Made by a program: the position numbers and the translations under genes. Positions 55,259 to 64,000 of a DNA stretch of 64,000 nucleotides are shown here, in pieces (position 1 is the first letter of the stretch; each line of letters starts with the position of its first letter). This DNA is from Diaporthe sp. PMI_573. Taxonomy: Eukaryota > Ascomycota > Sordariomycetes > Diaporthales > Diaporthaceae. The stretch lies in contig JAJTUP010000105.1 of assembly GCA_021399435.1 (NCBI GenBank), positions 1 through 64,000 of the forward strand, in the 5' to 3' direction. The notes under the pieces were generated by a model, which saw only the letters and a program-made list of their open reading frames with translations, was not told where the DNA came from and ran no database searches.

Positions 55259-56060
55259 TCAAAGTCTATGTAAATCGCTCGACCCGTCGCTCGAGAAGTC
55301 GCTTGGGTAATCGGCTTCCTCGCCAGTACCCCCACAGTAGATTGAACTCTGCGTTTCCTTGGTGTTGACACTGTCGCCGTCGTCGCTGTCGTCAACGTTG
55401 TCAGCCGTTAGGTCTACGTAGGGTAGGCGGTTGATAGTCTGCCGGCCCCCTGTCCGCTGCCTCTTAGCTGGTTGCCTTGAGCTTAAGGGTAAACCCATAA
55501 GCGCTGCCGGCGCCGACGACGCCGGCCTAGACCGTCGCTTCGCTCTTACTGGCCGTCGGTCCTCTTTCTCTAGCGACCGGAGGGTTGTATCGTTGTGCTC
55601 CTACGCTGAATTTACCCTCTGTATTAACGCTGTTGTTGCCCTTGTCTTATCACCAACCTTGCTGCCTAAACTCATAGTTGTAGAGGATGTCAACTTGCCT
55701 ATTATGGCGTGGGTATGCGCTGCGAAGAGGCTATCTTTACCTGTTGCAAACGTCGCCATCTTATGAGGCTGTCCCTTTGTTGCTGTGACCTTCTTCGGCG
55801 AGAGGATTAAGAGGAGTGGGTTCTAAATCGAGAGGTTACAATCTAACCAGTATATCTTGTGAATGTTAGCCTTCTCGAGGGGTTGGCCTGCCTCCAGCTT
55901 ATCGGCTAGTCGGCTTACGCAAATAAAGCCATACTGAGTGTAGGTAGGGTAGGTATAAGTAGAGGCTTTGTATAGCTGTGAGACCTTCTTCTCTACCATC
56001 TTTAACGCTTGACTGTAGGTCTTCTCGAGAAGGTTGAGGGTAACCTATGATACTTGGAAG
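55259..56060 (-). pseudogene. Unknown dispersed gene family, copy 2
   Basis: Minus-strand reading from about 56050: LLEKTYSQALKMVEKKVSQLY, YPTLTQYGFICVSRLADKLEA, ANIHKIYWLDCNLSI, stop, NPLLLILSPKKVTATKG, ATFATGKDSLF, SLGSKVGDKTRATTALIQRV, one more stop, HNDTTLRSLEKEDRPVRAKRR, and an acidic end VDLTADNVDDSDDGDSV. The central block is shared with 28025-28528. Two in-frame stops mark decay. Function and element type are unknown; it may be the tail of a transposase-like gene. Confidence 0.55.
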
Positions 56061-56202
56061 GGAAGCCTTCTGAGCTACTCTTCCCCATTAAACCTCTATA
56101 ATGAGGATATCTTCTGGTAGGCTTCTTCTAAAAGATTCCTCGATCCAAAGCCGTAGAACAATGTATACTATGTCTTCAGCCAAGGGGAGTATTGATACCA
56201 TG

Positions 56203-57373
56203 CAGTGATGTTATTGGATTGGATTGGAGCTGGATCCGAGCCTCGATCCAATCCAGTCCAGACGTGGGGACAGGCAGCCTCCAGGATATCCAGAACCGAT
56301 CCAGTTCATATTTTTACCCTTTTGGGACAATCAATGAGCCGCTGAATAAGCAGACTTGGAGTAGAACTGTTCTTGTCCTTGGGTTATGACACCACCTAAC
56401 TACGGAGCTCATGTTCTCTAGCAACTTGCGTCTCCAGTATGTTCTTCTCGCTTCCATCATCTTCGCCGCCTTCCTCTCCCTCACCCAGCCCATCCGCCCC
56501 AACTGTACTCCCTGCCTCACCCTCCATCAAACCGATGGCAGAGTCATCAAATGCCTTCTGCTCCGGGCGACCATACCAAGCTCGTAAGCACTCGCTGGCT
56601 TCAATGACGTCCATCCGGAGCCGTGAGCGATGATTTGGTGTTTCGATTCCAGGTGGTTTAAGGTAGTACAATTGCCCTTGCCGGAAATAGGAAGTCCCTG
56701 TTGGCGCTGCTGCTGTTCGCACAGATAACAGTACCAGAACGTCTTCGTCGGGTCCTGCTTGAGTTGTATGTCTTCACCATACTGCCAGACGACTGATGTC
56801 CTTTTCTTGGTGTGCTTTTGGGACTTTGCCACAACAGAGTAGCGTACATATTGCTTCCCATTCAGCTTGAATTCGTCGGGTTCGATCAGGGTTCCGTCGG
56901 GGTCGTTTGGGCGAGGACTAATATATGTTGGAGCAAGAATAACTCTGTCAGAATCAGGACGGCGACCGCTGGCAGCACCGAAATAGCTGGAGATAGTGGC
57001 CATGGTGTAGCTGGTGAGTGGACTGTTCAGACACGTCTGCCACAGTAGAAGGACTGCTGAAGTCGCGAGCGACGCGTTTGCCTCCGTGCTTTTAATAGCG
57101 TAGCAATCTGCACGCGTTGGATGTTAACCCAATAGCGGAACGATAGTTCGCGCGTCGTGTCGTGGTCTGCGACGGCAGCTGCGACGGGAGACTCCTCATG
57201 ACCACTCAATTAGGCTTAGCTCTTGCCTTATCAGGTTAGACCATTGGAGCTCCAGGAGCTGGTTGCCAATCAATCCAATCCAGTCCAAATCTTCGAGAAA
57301 CCCAAATCCAGTCCAGCCATTTTCCGACAAATCCAGTCCAATCCAAATTGCCTCCAATCCAATAACATCACTG
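56203..57373 (-). mobile_element. hAT derivative encoding only a BED finger, 1171 bp
   Basis: Both ends carry the same inverted sequence: CAGTGATGTTATTGGATTGG at 56203-56222 and its reverse complement ending at 57373, matching for at least 20 bases. Subterminal repeats CCAATCCAGTCC occur on both sides. Flanking octamers ATACCATG and GCAACGCG do not match. The interior codes only for a BED-like protein. Confidence 0.82.
56396..57003 (-). CDS. BED zinc-finger protein of the hAT derivative
   Basis: The frame from 57003 begins MATISSYFGAASG and includes VVWQYGEDIQL, FWYCYLCEQQQRQQG and TTLNHLESKHQI, a BED-type zinc finger (Cx2C and Hx4H) as found at the N-terminus of hAT transposases. After about 56630 the better coding continues in another phase: MDVIEASECLRAWYG, DSAIGLMEGEAGS, then an acidic GEGEEGGEDDGSEK and stop near 56396. 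So one frameshift or short intron is present. The catalytic domain and dimerisation region are missing. A protein of this kind could bind hAT ends. Confidence 0.6.
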
Positions 57374-58505
57374 GCAACGCGGAGTTTCAGTTGCATGTGA
57401 CACAGTACTCCAAAAAAAATATATACAAAGCGGTGATTTTGGGATGTTGTCGCTTGCGTGCAGTGTTTAAGGGCAGCTTGGGTGGGTCGATGGCTTTTCT
57501 GCGGTATTTTGTAGTTTTTTAAAGCAGATGTGGTTTGCGGTGGTGAAATAAGTTTTGAAGTTCAACAATCGTGCAGTACTTTCGGCGGTTGAAACGAACG
57601 TATTTCGTTTCTCAAAAGTACACATTGTAATTAGAGACAGTAGATAAAGATTAGGCAAGGAACAACTGGCGGAGAAAATAGACCAGCTCTTGTCACTGAT
57701 CGATACAGTACTGTATGTGTGGCGGTAAGATGGTCGAATCTTCAGCCAAACGCCGTCGTGCATATATGCGTGCATATCGCTACCTTTACATGGGCAGGTC
57801 TTTTCGTTGTTGGGAATGTCTCTCTCTGGGGGTTATGCATCTAGCAAGGCAGTCAATCTGAGAAAACCACGGTTATATGAATTTCGTTATGGAGTATAAA
57901 GGGTAAAATACAGAGTTATCTCCCGGAACTACTTGGGTTCTTTCTCTACCTGGATCGAGTCTCTCTTAACGTTTTATTCTATGTCTCAGCACCATGCATG
58001 ACAGAGATTTGGCCTAGTTGTCGCTGATTATTAACTTGTGCTCTGTGGTCGGGTGAAGATGCATTCGAAATTTCGTAGCACTTTGTCTGAAGGTTCATCG
58101 TGTGGCATTGTGCAATATCTTTTCCACAAAATGCGCACAAATATTAGCCGTCTGCACGTGGCCCACGGGGAGGACCATCTCTATAGCATTACCCGAGATA
58201 ACAGCTTAAATAATAATACATTTCTTGTTGGAATAGCACCTGGTTGGATCGCACGTAGTTCGATAGGTTGGGCACCGAGCAGAAAGAGCACTATAACACG
58301 CTCCAGGAACTAACCTTGGCGCACTGTTATGACTTGGACATGTTGGCAGCCAATCAGGAACAGATGTATCAGTTCTACATACGGCATGGGATACCCGCAG
58401 GCGTTGCCTGGCGTTATGTCTGCGATATCAAGTCGTTCTTAGCACAGCGAGAGATGAGATAAAGCATGTGAGAAAAAGGCGCCATGAGTTCAATTGAATC
58501 CTCAC
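57374..58505. other. Mostly gene-free stretch
   Basis: A plus-strand frame near 58268-58462 (LTLAHCYDLDMLAANQEQMYQFYI, GIPAGVAWRYVCDIKSFL) looks coding but has no family. Otherwise nothing is recognised. Confidence 0.35.
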
Positions 58506-59501
58506 CTAAGGCTCAACCTCAATCTGTGCCATTCTGAAGTGCCCCCTAGCTATCTTCTTATCCTCTCCCACAATCCTGACCTGCATTTGGAGATATGATT
58601 TAAAGTCTGCTTGGATGAGATCTGCATCCTCCCGGGACCTCTTCCTGATGCGATTCTTTACCGAGCCGAATAAGTACTCGATCGGGCTCAAATCTGGTGA
58701 GTACGGGACTTGATATTCAATAATCACCCCAGCCCGTGTGAATAAATCCCCCACCCCCAGGGAGAAGAAATCGAACGAGGCGTTGTCCATAAAAATGATG
58801 GACCTTGGCTCGGGATATCTACCACAGAAAGGCAGCAGCCTCTTGAGGAAACCCTCAAACACCTCAATGTTTGTGTTCTCTTCATACGCCTCGCAATAGA
58901 TCACTCCATCAATGGTGTATGCCGGCAGCACCTGGACTCTCTTCTCACGGTGGAAGCGCTTGATCTGCACCGGAGTTACGCCCTTTGGGGCATAACCTCG
59001 TCCCAGAATGGCAAGACCACGATCGCTTCCGCTTTCGTCAATAAAGATCATTTGGTCAGGCCTATAATGCGACCGCCGTTCGATATAATCGTCGCACAGG
59101 TCTTGTTTACGTTCTTTAGCAACATTTTGAGTGACCTTCTTCGTCCAGCCGGCTCGTTTTAACGCTCTACCGATAGTGTGTCGGGATAACTTAGTGTGGT
59201 ATTGCTTATAGAGAAAATAAGCCATATCTTGCTGACTCATGCAAGGATTGTTTTTAAGCTGATTCTTCAAAGCCAGCCACATGTTCTCAGTCAACGATCT
59301 AGGCCGACCCTTAGCCATATGTGGGGGATCAATCGTGCCATATCGGAGTATGTTCGATCGCGCATTACGGACAGTTCGCGTGGTACAGCCGCCGACGGCG
59401 CGGGCTATCTCGTCGTCGGTGATAGCTTCCTAGCTCTTCAACTTGCTGACAATGATGCTTTGAAGCTCGTTCCGCTGGATCTCGGACAATCTGGGTGCCA
59501 T
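58506..59501 (-). pseudogene. Tc1/mariner transposase with a single nonsense codon
   Basis: From the ATG at 59501: MAPRLSEIQRNELQSIIVSK, then a TAG, then EAITDDEIARAVGGCTTRTVRN (helix-turn-helix), followed by an uninterrupted 270-residue frame. The frame holds a second HTH (SQQDMAYFLYKQYHTKLSRHTI) and the DDE core: FIDESGSDRG (first Asp), IIFMDNASFDFF (second Asp) and YSPDLSPIEYLFG (third, Glu, DD34E-like spacing). The only clear lesion is the TAG about 25 codons in, which would result from CAG by one C-to-T change. Translation could start downstream at MAKGRPRS (59318) but would lack the first HTH. Inverted ends were not identified. Confidence 0.85.
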
Positions 59502-60011
59502 TTTCAAAGGCCACCAGTCGTAGTAAGTCGGTGATACCGACGAGACCAGGCAGCCATCACGTGCGCCAGGAAGCGGAATGACGGGGCAGGGAGCGGCGGA
59601 ACATTATTCCGAGCGAATCCATCCTCATGGTTTAGGTTTGCGCCAGACTACTGCAGCTATTCGAGCCACGGAGTTGCGACATGCCCATGAGTTCGATTAG
59701 GGCTGTGAATGTTGGAGTTGCCACTCAGCCTCTAGTTACCAACAACGACTTCACTTGGAAATTGAAGACATCGATATCTTGACAAAGAACAGAAGCATTG
59801 AGTTACTGTACGACCATAATGTTGTTACACATCGATGGCGAGCTTGTGACGTGTGATTGGTCCAGCAGGCGCTGCTAATGCAGTCAGCCTGCATGGCCAT
59901 GCCCTCACCCCCTCAACAAGAAGGCATCCCCAGTCCAGCTGAACAACCACACACACAACCTGCCTTCAGAATCCATCAACCACTTTCAGCCCTGAAAGGC
60001 TTGTTGACGTT
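59502..60011. other. Promoter-side region of NLR gene
   Basis: Includes the possible right end of the Tc1/mariner element, then the upstream region of the NLR gene. No other gene seen. Confidence 0.4.
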
Positions 60012-63000
60012 ATGGCATCTTCGAATCTCATCAAGCGCCTAAAGGACTCCTTGCGACACAGAAACAGCAATGCCAGTGATGGGCGACGTGCTCAGACACC
60101 TGTGCCACCTGAAGGTGCCAGCTCCTCAGTCGCTGATGTGTCCCAAAGCTCGCCGTCTCCCAACCATCTAGGGACCCCACACTCTAGGACGGAGCAACCT
60201 CAAGCTGCCGGATCGATCGCCTCTGCCACGCCCGATCAAGCTCCGAGTTCAACAGTGCCTCCCGCCCCGCCGTCCCCTCAAACGACAACATTACGACGTG
60301 ACGCTGGGTGGTCGCTATGGACCCGTGCCTACGAGGGTCTCTGCGAGAAGGACAGGCCACTGGTGGACCAATATGAGAAACTGCTTTCAAAGGAGCTACC
60401 GAAAGATGGTATATCTTTATTATAGCCCTATCTTGTATATTTCAGCTGACAGTCTCCCAGCCACCGGCACCACTGCTTCACAGGATACAACCGGCCAGGT
60501 TGAGACCTTAGGCCTTGCTAAAAACCGCATCAGCACCGACCCCGATACCCGCCAGGCCCAACTCAAGAAGATCACCGACAATGGCATACGCCGAGCCGAG
60601 GAGAAGCAGATCGAATATACTGTATTCGGCCACAACTTTGTTCTAAGGGACCAGGTCTCACAAGCAGCTCACTTTATCAAAAATGTGAAGGGCCTTGTTG
60701 ACGAGGCTGTCAAGGTGTCCCCTGAGGCATCCCTTGCCTGGGCCGGCGTCTGTGTTCTCCTCCCGGTCTTCACAAACCAGAGTGCAGCAGAGCAAGCTAA
60801 CAGTGACGGATTGACATATGTTACCTCTCGCATCCGCTTCTACGTCGAGCTTGAACATCTCCTTTGGCCCGAGAATCTTGAGACTCGGGGTTCAATGGAG
60901 GAGTTTGAGAGCCATCTCATCGACCTATACCAGCACATCCTTGAATTCCAGATCAAGACCGTTCGACGATTCTATCAGAGTTGGCTTGCTAAAGCGGGTC
61001 GAGATGCGATCCGCCTTGATGATTGGGCAGGAATGGTTTCCAAGATTCAGGAAAAGGAACAGATTGTGCAAGGTGAATCAAACATGATGAACACCATTGC
61101 TTCCCGGAACAGACTAGGAAACATTCATAGGGCAGCAGAAGAACAAGGTGGAATCCTACGCGCCTTACTATCAGTTGGAAGGGAGCAGCTGCAGATTTCT
61201 ACACAGCACAGAGACATTTCATCTCAGCAGCTCGCTGAAAACATACGCACAAAGCACGTCTTGTCTTCCAAATTCGCAGGCTTGCGCTAACAATCAGATA
61301 GCCGAATTCTCGAGGATCGCCCCATAGACCTTCCTATCGTTCACGAAGCGCGATACGACAGTGCAGACGTTCAAGGCAGCCCAAAGTGCGATGAGGGCAC
61401 TCGAATTCGCATCCAGCAAACAATCACCCAATGGGCAGATAACCCGTCCGCCGAACCTCTCTTTTGGCTTGGGGGCCCTGCAGGGACCGGCAAGTCCACC
61501 ATCGCACGCACTGTGGCCGATGCTTTTCACGGTAAAAAGCGACTGGCTGCTGGCTACTTCTTCAAGAGGGGGGAGCAGGGCCGCAATGACACCAGCCGAC
61601 TGTTTCCCACCCTTGCCATGCAGCTGGCTGAGGCGGATCCTTCCTTCAAGGGCTGTCTTCGGAAATCCCTTGACAATCTTGGTCAAGAGGCAGTAGAAAA
61701 GAAGGCTCTTGAATTCCAATTCGAAAAGCTCCTATGGCTCCCTATGACAGGTCTTCCCTCTACCGACACACGCCAACTGCCAAGGGTGATCGTTATCGAC
61801 GCATTGGACGAGTGTGAGCGCCCTGAACACCTCTCACAGGTTCTGGCCCTGGCATCTAAGCTCTGTACTGTTAATACGGTATGCTTGCGCGTATTGCTCA
61901 CAAGCAGGGCTACCCCTGACATCGTGGATGCTCGCCGGGAGATTTGCTATCGAAATCTGGACCTCACAGAGGAGCGCCGAGAGGAAACGCGAACTGATAT
62001 TGCTACCTTTCTCAATCAGAGATTCACCAGCATTAGAATGAAGTGGGATATACGGGAGGCCTGGCCAGAACATGGGCAACTAACTCGCCTAATAGATTTA
62101 TCAACAACTCCCTCACCTCTGTTTATTTATGCAGCAACTCTGTGTCGCTTCATCGATGAGGAAAGGGAGGATCCAATAGAGCAATTGGATCTCTGGCTTC
62201 AGCAATGCGACAGCAACACACCTCAACTAGATCAGATCTATCAGCCAATCCTACACTATGTGCTGTTCGGCAGCTACAACACGCTTGAGAAACCAAAACC
62301 ATTGGCTGAAAATCATCGGGCGGAATTTTTCGATGTCCTAGGGGCTGTTGTCCTCGTCGCTACTCCTCTCTCCTGCCAAGCAATCGCATCCCTCCTCAGC
62401 ATACCAACACGTCGAGTCAACTTGCGGCTACGAAATCTGCATGCGGTCCTGAACGCTCCTAAGAATCTTGTTTCCCCCATACGACTCCTCCATAAGTCAT
62501 TCAGCGACTTCCTTCTCAGCCAAGAAGACTCTAGGTCTACCGGTTACCGACTAAACGCCGAAGAAACACACGCTATGCTAGCAACAAAATGCATTCAGCG
62601 CATGCAAAAGGGACTGAAACAGGACATTTGCAACATTCAAAAGCTGGGTGCGTCCAGAGACGACATCGACCAAAAGGACATAGATGGCAACATCCCTGCA
62701 GACCTCCGGTATGCCTGCCTCTACTGGGTTTACCACTTGCAGCGCAGCGGACGAGCGATGCATGATGACATTATTGCGTTTCTCTACGAGCACTTTCTTA
62801 ACTGGCTCGAGGCTCTCTCACTTCTGGGAAGGCTTTCAGATGGCGCCCTAGCGCTAAGGGAGCTCCGTGAGATGATAGAGGTCAGTACAGTCTCGATCTG
62901 AAAGCATTCTTTGGCTAACTTATATGGCACTTTCCCAAGACGAACTCAGAGCTGGGTGACTTCCTCAAGGATGCTTCTAGGATTATCTCGAGCTTTGGAT

Positions 63001-63713
63001 CAATCATTGAGCACGCGCCTCTCCAGACATACAGCACTCTGCTTTTATTCTCTCCCGTCCAAAGCCGAGTACGACAAAGGTTTTGGGAGCAACGGCTGCC
63101 GAGCCTCTCTACTGTTCAAGGCGTAAAGTCTCACTGGGACTCACACCAGCAAACGCTCGAGGGCCATGATGGCTGGGTTCGCTCAGTAGCCTTCTCGCCC
63201 GACGGCCAGACGCTGGCATCGGGGTCTGATGACGAGACGGTCCGGCTCTGGGACGTGGCCACGGGCGCCCAGAAGCAGATGCTCGAGGGCCATGATGGCC
63301 GGGTTAGCTCAGTAGCCTTCTTGCCCGACGGCCAGACGCTGGCATCGTGGTCTTGGGACAAGACGGTCCGGCTCTGGGACGTGGCCACGGGCGCCCAGAA
63401 GCAGACGCTCGAGGGCTTTACTCAAAGTCTCACGTTTAACCCATTACCCAGTACACAACTGGTTACTGATTTTGGAATAATCGACTTACTCACAGGTTCT
63501 CTAGCGAGTGAAGCACCCACCCCTAGGGAATCAACAGCACAGCTAGTTATTGACAGAATCGGCCTGAGCTATAACAAGACCTGGATTGTCAGAGGCAACA
63601 AGAGAATTATTTGGCTCCCTCCAGAATACAGACCAACGGTATCAGCTGTCAAAGACTCAATGCTCTGTATCGGATCTACTAAAGGCTATGTATGTTGGTT
63701 CACAAATCTGTAA
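60012..63713 (+). CDS. NACHT-WD40 NLR-type receptor (STAND NTPase)
   Basis: Domains in order: Ser/Pro-rich start, NACHT N-terminal domain (WSLWTRAYEGLCEKD, LVDQYEKLLSKEL, ASLAWAGVCVLLP), NACHT NTPase with Walker A LGGPAGTGKST (about 61471-61500) and Walker B VIVIDALDEC (about 61786-61815), LLTSRATPDI, a helical region with RLLHKSFSDFLL, then two WD40 repeats and a cap reading IIWLPPEYRPTVSAVKDS. Exons are 60012-60408, 60461-62880 and 62940-63713; introns 60409-60460 (CTGAC branch, CCCAG) and 62881-62939 (GTCAGT, CTAAC, CCAAG) keep frame. Between the N-domain and NACHT an in-frame TAA sits at 61288, within a sequence like an intron 3' end (GCTAAC, GATAG at 61301), so a third intron is likely but its donor is unclear. 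Such proteins oligomerise and trigger incompatibility or defence on ligand binding. Confidence 0.88.
63153..63404 (+). repeat. Two tandem 126-bp WD40 repeats
   Basis: Repeat 1 is 63153-63278 and repeat 2 is 63279-63404; a third starts at 63405 for about 12 bases. Seven of 42 codons differ between the two repeats and every change alters the amino acid. Confidence 0.92.
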
Positions 63714-64000
63714 CGTGGTTTATCACCCAGCCGGTCATATCACCCAGCCGGTCACTTTTACTAACTCCACCAACTTTCGTCGACCCTAGCACCCACCTAG
63801 GGCAAAGGAATCAATAAAAGTTAGCACCAATTGGTGCCAACTGCTTCAAATTCTTTTTTTTGTATGAAGTTAGTCAATTTAGAGTTGTGGTGGGGTTGCA
63901 GTGCCAGTCTGAAAACTTAAAGTTTTGGTGGGCAGGTTTGTTTTTGGTGCAGATCGCGTCCCCATTTTTCGCGTCAATCTCGCATCACTCTACCTACTTA

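Noticed and set aside
61361..61696. 111-codon frame inside the NLR
   Set aside because: Shadow of the NACHT Walker A region, which is coded in another frame.
1..64000. Starship-type giant element
   Set aside because: No tyrosine-recombinase captain gene (DUF3435) is seen in the window.

Overview
This is a window from a filamentous ascomycete nuclear genome, most likely a Sordariomycete. The reasons are short spliceosomal introns (about 49-86 nt, GTAAGT-type donors, CTAAC/CTGAC branch sites), a XlnR/Xyr1 xylanase regulator, HET and NACHT-WD40 allorecognition genes, and a fungal mix of transposons (hAT, Fot1/pogo, Tc1/mariner, piggyBac, Tad-like LINE, Ty1/copia). Genus cannot be fixed from the sequence alone. 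No bacterial, viral or CRISPR content is seen.

Layout. 0-4 kb: the tail of a piggyBac transposase, then a NACHT gene fragment whose NTPase domain runs straight into a displaced piece of the ribosomal protein gene rps20, then a broken Tc1/mariner copy. 4.3-7.2 kb: a HET-domain gene whose 5' part is an array of about twelve consecutive introns separated only by 3-nt segments. This is the most unusual object in the window. 7.6-20 kb: transposon scraps, a three-exon gene with a possible PD-(D/E)XK-like segment, a RING-like protein and an acidic unknown protein. 20-23 kb: a full-length hAT element with perfect 8-bp target duplications and one frameshift. 24-27 kb: an ATP-dependent DNA ligase. 28-36 kb: more hAT and copia debris. 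37-39 kb: a PIF1-like helicase. 39-41 kb: a Fot1/pogo copy. 42 kb: a decayed conserved fungal gene. 43.8-46.7 kb: xlnR with a long upstream intergenic region. 50-60 kb: a deleted hAT, a small predicted cytosolic protein, a BED-only hAT derivative with matching 20-bp ends, and a Tc1/mariner copy with one nonsense codon. 60-63.7 kb: a NACHT-WD40 receptor gene with two near-identical WD40 repeats that differ only at amino-acid-changing sites.

How it fits together. Conserved housekeeping or regulatory genes (ligase, helicase, xlnR) are islands in a transposon-rich neighbourhood that also carries self/non-self recognition genes (HET, NACHT). Two of these recognition genes contain tandem repeats in which the coding differences are concentrated at particular codons: 3-nt segments between nearly identical introns in the HET gene, and WD40 surface codons in the NLR. 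My main proposal is that the HET intron array is a codon-by-codon diversification device; this needs RNA evidence. All functional names come from motifs read by eye, with no database search.
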